DNA from: an uncultured Verrucomicrobiota bacterium
GTDB lineage: Bacteria; Verrucomicrobiota; Kiritimatiellia; RFP12; UBA1067
Direction: 5' to 3'
Length of the DNA stretch: 18,865 nt
NCBI GenBank assembly: GCA_946543025.1
Contig: CAMNLN010000025.1
Span: forward strand, 1-18,865
Part shown: in pieces, positions 6,583-14,041 of the stretch
Position numbering within the stretch: position 1 is the stretch's first letter
How the letters are laid out: each line of letters starts with the position of its first letter
Position numbers and translations under genes: made by a program
The notes under the pieces: model-generated
What the model was told of the DNA's origin: nothing
The model's input: the letters and a program-made list of their open reading frames with translations, nothing else
Database searches by the model: none

Positions 6583-9177
6583 CTAACGATATGGCTCCGG
6601 TTCTGCAAGATCCCCCTCGAACGCAAGCGGCATCAGGTAGACGTTGAGCGCCTTGTCGCAGAAGTAGAGGCGAGAGATCGACGGCTTGCGTCCATGACCG
6701 TCCGCCCAGAAGGCATAGAAGCCGGGCTGGACGTTGAGCGGCTGGCGGGGATAGTTCTGGTTGCGCTCGCTGCCGGAGGTGAGCTGCTTCTCCATCGTCC
6801 ATGTCTCGCCCGCGTCGTGCGAGACCCATGCGGCGATCTCGCCGCCGGGATTGAACGGCTGAGGGCCCTTTTCGGACGCACCGATGAGACGCCAGTCGGT
6901 ATCCGTGTCGATGTACAGCTCGGCGAAGTCGTAGTTGTTGTCGCTGCGGATGCCCGTATCGATCTCGCGCCACGCCTCGCCAGTCCACTTGGCGAGCTTC
7001 CACTCGCGCGGGCCGTCAACCGGCCCCGCGCGGTAGCCCTTGCTGACGGTGGAGAGAATCACGGGGCGGCCCTTCGAGTCGAACTTCACGCCCTTGATGT
7101 AGACGTTGCGCTGCTTGTCGGCGTAGGAGAGGGCCAGCGCGGGGTTCTCGCGCGTGTCGAGCGGAAGAGTCAGAGCCTCGCCGGCCGCGTTCTGCCAGGT
7201 CTTGCCGAAGTCCGACGTTTCCATGTAGAAGACGTCCGTGCGCCAGTTGAGTCCCTTGCCTTTCGGGTGCTGGTCGAAGGCGATGCCGATCTTCTGCCCG
7301 AACGGCCAGGAACGCTGATAGTGGCCGTCGTTGAAGAACACAAGGCGGGTACGGTCCGTCCATTCGGTTCCGTCCGCGTTGCTCGTCATGAAGCAGTTGG
7401 ACCGGCCCGACATCTTCACCTTCCCCTGCTGGTTCAGGTAGGACGTGTGCAGGAAGAGAAAACCCTGCCCGGGCACGTAGAACGGCTGCGGATAGGAGTA
7501 GTTGCCGTTCCAGATCACCTTGAACGACGAGATATCGTACGGCTTCTCGCTGCGCGCGATCGCTGACGGACGGCTCTGACCGTGGCTCGATGAGAAGACA
7601 TAGATATAGCCCTTCTCGTCAAGGCCGATGACGGCGTTGTCGTGCGCGTCGGTGGTATGCTTGTCGAAGACGACCGTCGGGCGCGCGAGCTTTTTCGTCT
7701 TGTGGTCGAAGTAGGAGACCGACTGCAGGAGCGTCGAGTTGCGCTCATCCGTACCGCCGAAGGTGAAGAAAGTCTTGTCCACCTCTTTCGCGTACACGGC
7801 CATCGGCACATGCCCCGCGCAGTAGGTGCCGAGTCCGCCGGAATATTTGTAGACGTACTCGTCGTGCGAAGGCTGGTTGAAGTACCAGATACCGCGAAAA
7901 CCCGGCGCCTTACGATTCAACAACTCGGGTGCGCGCCGGATGAGGTCGTCCTGCGGGAGAGCCTTGTGGAAACCGTCCTTCGTGAGTCCCGACTTCGCGT
8001 CCGTCACGACCACGCCCTTCGCCTTCTCGAGGATGGCGCGGCAGAGCCAGAGCATCGCGGCCTGTCCGTGCGGGTCGCCGAGAATGCGGTTGCGCGCAAG
8101 GTAGTAGGCGCGATCGTTCTTCTTGTTCGTCCCCACGCACACGCCCGCGAGGTTGCCCCATTCGTCCATCCGCGCCACGAGCGCGAGAAACGCCTTGCGG
8201 AAAGCGCGTCCGTATGCGGCGTCTTCCAGCCAGCCGTTCTTCACGCCTTCGGCGAAGGCGTAGGCGAACATCGCGGAGCACGAACTCTCCGCCCAGGCAT
8301 CCGGCTCGCCCACGAGCTGCCCCCACATGCCGTCCTCGCGCTGCTTGGCGAGAAGCGTCTTCATCATCTTGCGGTAACCCTCCAGGATGCGCGCGCGATA
8401 TTCGCTGTCCGCCGGGAGATACTTAAGCGTCATCGGCATGGCGGCGGCCATCCAGCCGTCGCCGCGCCCCCACACGAACGGCACGTCCGGCGCGTGGTAG
8501 AAGAGCCCGTTCTCGAGCTGGAGGCGGTCGAGGTAGAGCACCAGCTCCTTCGCGGTGCGGTCAATGTACTTGCGGTCGCCCGTCACGCGGAACGCCTGCG
8601 TCTGGAGGCAGGAGATCATGTAGGCGTCGTCGATCCAGAGGCGCGTCTGGTCGGTATAGCCCTTCTTCCACCAGTCGAGGCGCTGCTCGAACGTTCCGAA
8701 CCCCTTGTCCTCCGGCTTCGGCTCTTCCCACTGCATGTCCGCATACCTGAGGCCAAGCTCGCGCGCCTTCGGATCGCCCGTGAGCAGGGCGATCTCCAGC
8801 GGCACGGAGCCGACGATCGTGTAGTCGACGTGCTTGTAGCGCGGCAGCATGTGCGCCTTCGGCCCGAAGTACGGATCGAAGGCCGCGATCAGCCTCTTCT
8901 CAAGCTCCTCGTCCCCGATGATGCGCGCGCACTCCAAGGCGTTGACCCAGAGGCTTACGACGGAATACTGGACGTGCGTGCCGTTTCCGTAGGCGACATT
9001 GCTCACGTAGCCCCTCTCCGGCTTGTAGCGGTCAGGCGACGTGGAAAGGAACTGCTCCGCGATCCGACGGCTCACGTCAGACGGCCGACAGTCCACCGGC
9101 CATCCCGTGAACGGATCCTTCGCCGCGGCGGCGAGCGCCGCCGCGCACATGAGAAAAAATTGAATTTTCATGTTCAT
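6583..9177 (-). CDS. Two-domain exported enzyme: GH105 unsaturated uronyl hydrolase fused to a BNR_4/ulvan-lyase-like beta-propeller
   Basis: An 864-residue protein with a signal sequence (about 1-19). Residues about 30-390 match GH105 (alpha/alpha barrel; unsaturated rhamnogalacturonyl or glucuronyl hydrolase): WIDDAYM at 181-187 holds the catalytic Asp candidate (D183/D184) and VWGRGDGW lies at 235-242. GH105 cleaves the 4,5-unsaturated uronic acid left at chain ends by polysaccharide lyases. Residues about 415-864 form a second domain with propeller-type repeats (SYPQPF, TSDFGKTW, SHDAGETW) like BNR_4 proteins and the PL24/PL25 ulvan lyases. H512 and H532 lie 20 residues apart, with Y580 and R592 following, which resembles the His/His/Tyr/Arg set I recall for PL25. 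The start may be ATG 9177 (ATGA overlap with the beta subunit) or ATG 9171, which has GGAG at a better 9-base distance. GH105 is firm; lyase activity is inferred. Confidence 0.85.
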   Translation of the reverse strand: MNMKIQFFLMCAAALAAAAKDPFTGWPVDCRPSDVSRRIAEQFLSTSPDRYKPERGYVSNVAYGNGTHVQYSVVSLWVNALECARIIGDEELEKRLIAAFDPYFGPKAHMLPRYKHVDYTIVGSVPLEIALLTGDPKARELGLRYADMQWEEPKPEDKGFGTFEQRLDWWKKGYTDQTRLWIDDAYMISCLQTQAFRVTGDRKYIDRTAKELVLYLDRLQLENGLFYHAPDVPFVWGRGDGWMAAAMPMTLKYLPADSEYRARILEGYRKMMKTLLAKQREDGMWGQLVGEPDAWAESSCSAMFAYAFAEGVKNGWLEDAAYGRAFRKAFLALVARMDEWGNLAGVCVGTNKKNDRAYYLARNRILGDPHGQAAMLWLCRAILEKAKGVVVTDAKSGLTKDGFHKALPQDDLIRRAPELLNRKAPGFRGIWYFNQPSHDEYVYKYSGGLGTYCAGHVPMAVYAKEVDKTFFTFGGTDERNSTLLQSVSYFDHKTKKLARPTVVFDKHTTDAHDNAVIGLDEKGYIYVFSSSHGQSRPSAIARSEKPYDISSFKVIWNGNYSYPQPFYVPGQGFLFLHTSYLNQQGKVKMSGRSNCFMTSNADGTEWTDRTRLVFFNDGHYQRSWPFGQKIGIAFDQHPKGKGLNWRTDVFYMETSDFGKTWQNAAGEALTLPLDTRENPALALSYADKQRNVYIKGVKFDSKGRPVILSTVSKGYRAGPVDGPREWKLAKWTGEAWREIDTGIRSDNNYDFAELYIDTDTDWRLIGASEKGPQPFNPGGEIAAWVSHDAGETWTMEKQLTSGSERNQNYPRQPLNVQPGFYAFWADGHGRKPSISRLYFCDKALNVYLMPLAFEGDLAEPEPYR

Positions 9178-9752
9178 TTTCTCCGGGGAACAAGTTCGTC
9201 CAGGCGGCGGCGCGATTCGGCGGCGACGCGCGCGAAGAGCGAGACGCCGTGGCTATCCATCGCCACCACGCAGCGAAAGTCCCTTACCTCGAACTCCCAG
9301 CAGGCCTCCGCCGCGCCGAATTCGTCGAGGAAGTAGACGTTCGCCACACGCTCGATCGCATGCGCGGTGACGGCCGCCGCACCACCCACGGCCTGCAGGT
9401 AGACGGCCCCATGTTTCCGGCAGGCCTCGAGGGTCTTGTCGTCCATCCCCCCCTTGCCGATGATGAGCCGCACGCCGGTCGTGGCAATGAAATCCGGCTC
9501 GTACGCGTTCTCGCGCACGCTTGTGGTCGGCCCCCCGGCGACCACCTTCCACGCTCCGCCATCCTGCACGACCACCGGTCCGCAATGGTAGAGCGCGCCG
9601 TCGCGAAAGTCGACGGGCAGGCGACCGCCGTCGGCAAAATGCTTGTGAAAACGGTCGCGTCCGGTCCAGATCGTGCCGTTGACGCTCACGGTTTCGCCGG
9701 CGCGCAGCGCACGCACGTCGGCTTCGCGGAACGGGTAGGTCAATGTCGTCAT
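9174..9752 (-). CDS. Class I fumarate hydratase / L(+)-tartrate dehydratase, beta (C-terminal-type) subunit
   Basis: A 192-residue cytoplasmic protein of normal length for the separate beta subunit of the Fe-S hydro-lyases that interconvert fumarate and malate, or dehydrate tartrate. Motifs in order: DGALYHCGP (51-59), GGPTTSVREN (73-82), IGKGGM (98-103), the segment EACWEFEV (149-156) in place of the usual EAxWxxEV, and MDSHG (165-169). The frame is open upstream, but ATG at 9752 gives the conserved length and overlaps the alpha subunit's TGA by 4 bases. Its own TGA overlaps the GH105 fusion's first ATG. The beta chain supplies substrate-binding residues; the cluster sits in alpha. Fumarase and tartrate dehydratase cannot be separated from sequence alone. 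Confidence 0.9.
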   Translation of the reverse strand: MTTLTYPFREADVRALRAGETVSVNGTIWTGRDRFHKHFADGGRLPVDFRDGALYHCGPVVVQDGGAWKVVAGGPTTSVRENAYEPDFIATTGVRLIIGKGGMDDKTLEACRKHGAVYLQAVGGAAAVTAHAIERVANVYFLDEFGAAEACWEFEVRDFRCVVAMDSHGVSLFARVAAESRRRLDELVPRRK

Positions 9753-10606
9753 AGCGCGATGCTCCTGCGACGGGCCGCCCAGCAGAGGTAGGCGACGGTG
9801 ACAAAGAAGCTGGCCGGCACGCGCGGGCGCGCGCCGATCTTCACGGCAAGAAGGGTCGTTTTGCCGCCAAGCCCCATCGGGCCGATGCCGAGCGTGTTCG
9901 CCTCGCGCAGGATGCGGCGCTCGAGGCGCGCAAGCGCGGGATCCGGGTTGACGTCCGCAAGGTTCCGGAGCAGCTGCCATTTTGCCTCCTCGTATCCGCT
10001 CGCGCGATCGCCGCCCACGCAGACGCCGAGGATGCCCGGCGCACACCCGTAACCTTGCGCCTGCTGAACGGCCGTCAAGACCGCGCGGCGCACGCCCTCA
10101 AGATCGCGTCCGGCGTCAATTGAAGCGTCTGGCAGCGAGAACTGCCGGCTCATGTTCTCCGACCCGCCTCCCTTCATCAGAAGCGAAATGGTTCCTTCTC
10201 CTTTCGCCTCCACGTAATGGATCACCGGCGCGCCGGGGCAGACGTTCGTGTCGATCGACCGGCCCGTCACGGAATCGATCGTATTGCGGCGCAGCCAGCC
10301 GTTTGCCGACGCGCGCGCCACGGCCTCGCCGAGGACGGCCGGCGTTACGCGGCGGCGCAGGCTCTCCGAGACGAAGAACGTCAGCGTGCCGGTATCCTGG
10401 CAAACGGGCGTACCGTCGGTACGCGCCAGCTCCACGTTGCGCAGAATCGTCTCGAGCACCATCCGCGCGGACGAACCCTTCGTCTCGCGTCGCAACGCCT
10501 TCCTGATCGCCTGCTCGGCGTCGTCCGGCAACGAACTCGAGGTTTCCTGGATTAAGCGCACTATCCGGTCGACGAGTCTGCCGGCAGGCTTTCTTTTCCT
10601 TTCCAT
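9749..10606 (-). CDS. Class I fumarate hydratase / L(+)-tartrate dehydratase, alpha (Fe-S) subunit
   Basis: A 285-residue protein, the usual size of the split alpha subunit. Three cysteines fit the [4Fe-4S] ligands: C69 in PVCQDTGT, C188 in GYGCAPG and C275 in VAYLCWA. Other family segments are DTNVCPGAP (119-127), MKGGGSEN (144-151), GGDRASGYE (198-206) and GIGPMGLGGKTT (240-251). It forms the catalytic hydro-lyase with the beta subunit encoded directly downstream (ATGA overlap), acting in the cytoplasm on fumarate/malate or tartrate. ATG at 10606 lies 15 bases after the secretin stop, with GGAG 11 bases upstream. Enzymes of this kind are oxygen-labile and common in anaerobes, which agrees with a gut or sediment lifestyle (inference). 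Confidence 0.92.
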   Translation of the reverse strand: MERKRKPAGRLVDRIVRLIQETSSSLPDDAEQAIRKALRRETKGSSARMVLETILRNVELARTDGTPVCQDTGTLTFFVSESLRRRVTPAVLGEAVARASANGWLRRNTIDSVTGRSIDTNVCPGAPVIHYVEAKGEGTISLLMKGGGSENMSRQFSLPDASIDAGRDLEGVRRAVLTAVQQAQGYGCAPGILGVCVGGDRASGYEEAKWQLLRNLADVNPDPALARLERRILREANTLGIGPMGLGGKTTLLAVKIGARPRVPASFFVTVAYLCWAARRRSIAL

Positions 10607-10621
10607 GACGCGTCTGTCTCC

Positions 10622-12220
10622 CTACTGCTTGTGGAACGGTAGCGGGAAGGAGGTCCTCTCCGGTCTGTTCGTGTTGGCCGGGTCGTTTGCCTGGTCTTCG
10701 AGCGAGCGCAAGTCGAGCGAATGCAGACCCTCCACGGCTCCTGTACGGTCGCCCGGCTCCTGGCGGTATCCCTGCGTATAGGTGCGCCCGAGCACCGCGT
10801 TCTTCGGTAGCCCGACGTCCTCGGGCATGTTCTTCGCGTCCGCCACGCCCACCGTCACGAAGACAATTATCTCCTTTTGCACTTTCATGCGTGTCTTACG
10901 CCCGAAAAGCTTGTCGCCGATCCACGGCCAGTCACGCAGCCAGGGGATGCCCGAATCGACGGACTCTTCGGTCGTCTTTGAGAGTCCGCCGATGACGGCC
11001 GTGGTGCCGGAAGCCAAGGCGAAATCCGTCACCAGACGCTGCACGCTGATGATCGGGTAGCGGCTGCCCGCGCTCGAGCTGCTGGTCGCCGTCACCTCGC
11101 CGGCCTTCTCGCTGATCGTGGGGACGATGGACACGTTGATGAGCCCGTTCGAGCAGACGCGCGGCGTCACTTCCAGCGAGATGCCCCAGCTGAAGAACGC
11201 CTCTTTCGCGAACATGAGCTTGTCCTCGCCGGGGATGGAGGTCATCTTCATGTCAAGGTCGAGCGACTCGGAGTTGCCGTTGAGCGTGCGCTTGGAGGCG
11301 ATCGTCACGTTCGGGTACTTCTCGGTCATGTCGACCGTCGCCTTCTTGCCGTTCGAGACGATGATCTTCGGGTTGGAGAATATCTTCGCGTCGCCGCTCG
11401 AGTCGAGGGCGTTCAGCACAAGGTACATGTCCGAGAACGAGAGCGTGCCGGCGAAGTAGTTCACGCTGCCGTCGCGCCCGCTCGCCGTGGAGGTGGAGGT
11501 GATGAGCCGTTCCGAGGAGGTCCTGCCCTCCGTGTCGACCGTCTCCTTGTAAGTCTGGCTTGACGTCGTGGTCTTGCCGGCCAGGCCGTAGGAGGTCGTG
11601 TCCGTGCCGCTGCTCGTGGTGCGCGTGTAGTTTTGCACGGCGTTGCCGATCGTACGCCGGTCCATGCCGCCGCCGAACGACGCCGTGCCCTGCATGTTGT
11701 CGAGCATCGACCAGTCGATGCCGAGCTTGTGCGAGGCGGAGTTCTGGAGCTCGACGAAGCGCGCCTCGATGTAGACCTGCGGCACCTCCACGTCGATGTC
11801 CTTGATCACCTGCTCGCACGCCTCGAGGATCACGCCAGGCGCCGTCACCATCACGGAGTTCGCCTCGGGGAACGCCTGCGCGATCTGCTTGATCTTCCAC
11901 GTGATGCCGAAATCGCCGCCCCATGTGTTGTTGAAGCGCTCCGCCACCTCTGTGGCGGAGGCGTGGAGGAGCTTGAAGGTGCGCGTGGATATCCGGCGTC
12001 GGTTGTTCGCCTCCGTCCACGCGGCGATATCGACAGAGTCTTTCACGACGATGTTGTTGGTCGCGGCGGCCACGACGACGGCGTTCGTCACGGCCGGCAC
12101 GTCGATGACGACCACGTCGTTGGTGGTCGCGTCGGCGTCGGACGACGCGTCGTCCGACGCCGTTTCGGCGAACGCGGCGGCGCAGGCCGCCAGAAGCATC
12201 GTCGCGAGGACTCTTCTCAT
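10622..12220 (-). CDS. Secretin (type II secretion / type IV pilus outer-membrane channel, GspD/PilQ-like)
   Basis: A 532-residue outer-membrane channel protein. It has a signal sequence (1 to about 18), an Ala/Asp/Thr-rich low-complexity linker (20-60), an N-type domain at about 78-145 (RTFKLLHASATEVAERF), the PQVYIEARFVEL segment (147-158), a Ser/Thr-rich insertion (190-250) and the secretin core from about 255 to 460. The core ends in the signature GTTAVIGGL (405-413) followed by GIPWLRDWPWIGDKLFG (424-440). It lacks the large N0-N3 array of full GspD proteins, so it resembles shorter PilQ-like secretins. ATG at 12220 overlaps the gatA TGA (ATGA). No other secretion gene lies in the window, so the system served is unknown. 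A 30-base perfect palindrome lies in the linker coding sequence. Confidence 0.9.
   Translation of the reverse strand: MRRVLATMLLAACAAAFAETASDDASSDADATTNDVVVIDVPAVTNAVVVAAATNNIVVKDSVDIAAWTEANNRRRISTRTFKLLHASATEVAERFNNTWGGDFGITWKIKQIAQAFPEANSVMVTAPGVILEACEQVIKDIDVEVPQVYIEARFVELQNSASHKLGIDWSMLDNMQGTASFGGGMDRRTIGNAVQNYTRTTSSGTDTTSYGLAGKTTTSSQTYKETVDTEGRTSSERLITSTSTASGRDGSVNYFAGTLSFSDMYLVLNALDSSGDAKIFSNPKIIVSNGKKATVDMTEKYPNVTIASKRTLNGNSESLDLDMKMTSIPGEDKLMFAKEAFFSWGISLEVTPRVCSNGLINVSIVPTISEKAGEVTATSSSSAGSRYPIISVQRLVTDFALASGTTAVIGGLSKTTEESVDSGIPWLRDWPWIGDKLFGRKTRMKVQKEIIVFVTVGVADAKNMPEDVGLPKNAVLGRTYTQGYRQEPGDRTGAVEGLHSLDLRSLEDQANDPANTNRPERTSFPLPFHKQ
12133..12162. repeat. 30-base perfect palindrome inside the secretin gene
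   Basis: Bases 12133-12147 (CGGCGTCGGACGACG) are followed with no spacer by their exact reverse complement (CGTCGTCCGACGCCG). It encodes the Ala/Ser/Asp-rich linker just after the signal peptide. A perfect 15-base arm is longer than expected by chance, though the low-complexity GAC/TCG/GCG codon use makes such symmetry more likely. Confidence 0.8.
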
Positions 12221-13653
12221 CGCGCCTCCTCGAAGGCCTTGGCGACGCGGAGGAGCTTGTCCTCGCGATAGGCGTCGCCGATGAACTGCACGCCCACCGG
12301 CAGGCGCGCGCCCGCGGTGAAGCCGGCCGGCACGCTGATCGCGCAGTTGCCTGCGAGCGAACTGGGGATCGTGAAGAGGTCGTTAAGGTACATCGTGAGC
12401 GGATCCTGCACCTCGCCGATCTTGAACGCGGGCGTGGGCGCCACCGGGGTGAGAAGCGCGTCCACCTTCGCGAACGCGGCCTCGAAGTCGCGGCGGATGA
12501 GCGTACGCACCTTCAGCGCGCGCCCGTAGTAGGCGTCGTAGTAGCCGCTGGAGAGCACATACGTGCCCATGATGATGCGCCGCTTCACTTCCGGGCCGAA
12601 TCCCTCCGCACGACTACGCGCGTAGAGGTTGAACACGTTGTCGCTCTTCTCGGACCGGTGGCCGTAGCGCACACCGTCGAAGCGCGCGAGGTTCGCGCTC
12701 GCCTCGGCGGGGGCCACGATGTAGTAGACGGCCATCGCATACTCGGTGTGCGGGAGCGAAACCTCGACAAGCTCCGCGCCCGCCGCCGCGCACTTCGCCA
12801 CCGCCTCGTCGGTGAGGCGCTTCACCTCGGGATCGAGCCCGTCGATGAAGTACTCCTTCGGCAGGCCGATCTTCACGCCCTTCAGAGACGCGCCCGCGAG
12901 CGCGGCCGCGTAGTCGGGCACCGGCTCGTCGGGCGTGGTGCCGTCCATCTCGTCGTGCCCCGCGAGCGCCTGCAGGAGGAACGCGGCGTCCGTCACGCTC
13001 TTCGTCATCGGCCCCACCTGGTCGAGCGACGACGCGAACGCCGTCACGCCGAAGCGGGAGACGCGCCCGTAGCTGGGCTTGAGGCCCACGCAGTTGCAGA
13101 AACTCGCCGGCTGGCGGATCGATCCGCCCGTGTCCGTCCCGAGCGCGGCGATGCACATGTCTCCGCCCACCGCGGCCGCGCTCCCCCCCGAGCTGCCGCC
13201 CGGCACGCGCGTAACGTCGTACGGGTTCACCGTCCGTCCAAGCGCCGAGTTCTCCGTGGAGGAACCCATCGCGAACTCGTCCATGTTCACGCGGCCCGCG
13301 CACGTCGCGCCCGCCGCCTTCAGGTTTTTGATCACCGTCGCGTCGTAGGGGCTGACGTACCCCTTCAGGATCTTCGACGCGCACGTGCAGGGCTGCCCCT
13401 TCACGTTGATCAGGTCCTTGATCGCCACGGGGATGCCGAGCAACATGCCCGCACGGCCGTTCGCCCTCGCTTCGTCAGCGGTCTTCGCCGCCGCAAGCGC
13501 CCCCTCCTCGTCGAACGTCAGATACGCTCCGATCCGCGGGTTTTCGGCTTTCACGCGGTCGATTACCGCCTGCGTCAGCTCCACGGACGAAAAATCGCCC
13601 TTCGCCAGCCCCTTTGCTGCCGCTTCGATCCCCAGCTTGTAAAGCTCGCTCAT
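12217..13653 (-). CDS. gatA: Aspartyl/glutamyl-tRNA(Asn/Gln) amidotransferase subunit A
   Basis: A 478-residue amidase-signature enzyme. GatA frees ammonia from glutamine, and the GatCAB complex uses it to convert Glu-tRNA(Gln) or Asp-tRNA(Asn) to the amide form in the cytoplasm. The Ser-cisSer-Lys triad is at the canonical positions: K79 (IPVAIKD), S154 (PGGSSGG) and S178 (GTDTGGSIRQP). The length is normal and the protein complete. ATG at 13653 overlaps the gatC stop by 4 bases, the usual gatC-gatA order. The TGA overlaps the secretin start. gatB is not in the window, so it must be elsewhere. Confidence 0.97.
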   Translation of the reverse strand: MSELYKLGIEAAAKGLAKGDFSSVELTQAVIDRVKAENPRIGAYLTFDEEGALAAAKTADEARANGRAGMLLGIPVAIKDLINVKGQPCTCASKILKGYVSPYDATVIKNLKAAGATCAGRVNMDEFAMGSSTENSALGRTVNPYDVTRVPGGSSGGSAAAVGGDMCIAALGTDTGGSIRQPASFCNCVGLKPSYGRVSRFGVTAFASSLDQVGPMTKSVTDAAFLLQALAGHDEMDGTTPDEPVPDYAAALAGASLKGVKIGLPKEYFIDGLDPEVKRLTDEAVAKCAAAGAELVEVSLPHTEYAMAVYYIVAPAEASANLARFDGVRYGHRSEKSDNVFNLYARSRAEGFGPEVKRRIIMGTYVLSSGYYDAYYGRALKVRTLIRRDFEAAFAKVDALLTPVAPTPAFKIGEVQDPLTMYLNDLFTIPSSLAGNCAISVPAGFTAGARLPVGVQFIGDAYREDKLLRVAKAFEEAR

Positions 13654-13949
13654 GACTCGGCTCCTTCCACGATCTTCGGGAGCATAAATTCGTCGCCCGT
13701 GCGCGCGGGCGCGTTGGCGAGCGCCGTCTCGCGGTCGAGGGACGGCCTCACCTCGTCTTCGCGCAAGGCATTCACGATCGCGCGCCCGTGCATTGTCGGC
13801 GGCACGTCCGACACGTCCACGGATGAAATCTTCTCCACGTACTTGACGATATTTTCCAACTGCGGCTGGAAAACGGCCTTCTCCTCGTCCGTCAACTCCA
13901 GCCTTGCCAGTTCCGCCACGTAGGCGACGTCTATTGCAGGTTTCTCCAT
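13650..13949 (-). CDS. gatC: Aspartyl/glutamyl-tRNA(Asn/Gln) amidotransferase subunit C
   Basis: A 99-residue protein matching GatC, the small chain that wraps around and stabilises GatA and GatB. Typical segments are VAYVAELARLELTDEE (8-23), a mid-region helix LENIVKYVEKI (31-41) and the C-terminal NAPARTGDEFMLPKIVE (79-95). The frame is open for 32 codons further upstream, but that extension is not GatC-like and runs through the promoter, so ATG at 13949 is the start. There is no ribosome site before it: TATAAT ends only 6 bases upstream, which predicts a transcript starting at or next to the start codon. It heads the long minus-strand gene run. Confidence 0.96.
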   Translation of the reverse strand: MEKPAIDVAYVAELARLELTDEEKAVFQPQLENIVKYVEKISSVDVSDVPPTMHGRAIVNALREDEVRPSLDRETALANAPARTGDEFMLPKIVEGAES

Positions 13950-13953
13950 GCGC

Positions 13954-13965
13954 CCATTATAGCAC
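13954..13965 (-). promoter_or_regulatory. Extended -10 promoter box GTGCTATAATGG for gatC (leaderless)
   Basis: The minus strand reads TGC then TATAAT (13961 down to 13956), identical over 12 bases to the box at 4372-4383. The distance from the last T of TATAAT to the A of the gatC ATG is 6 bases, so a normal initiation distance puts the transcript start at the start codon. No -35 match is seen at 17 bases upstream (CGCGCC). The 92-base gap to the GH31 stop otherwise contains no gene. Confidence 0.8.
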
Positions 13966-14041
13966 AATTCCTCCCCGCGGCGCGAAAACGGCGGACATAA
14001 TATTTGACGCGATCCTGCCCCCGGACCGCCGGACCCGCGAA

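Noticed and set aside
7642..9336. 564-codon plus-strand frame opposite the GH105 fusion gene
   Set aside because: The opposite frame encodes clear GH105 and propeller motifs; this one is Arg/Val/His/Leu-rich with no recognisable domain.
9753..10046. N-terminal extension of the hydro-lyase beta subunit
   Set aside because: It overlaps the alpha subunit coding region and exceeds the family length; ATG 9752 gives the conserved start and an ATGA overlap.
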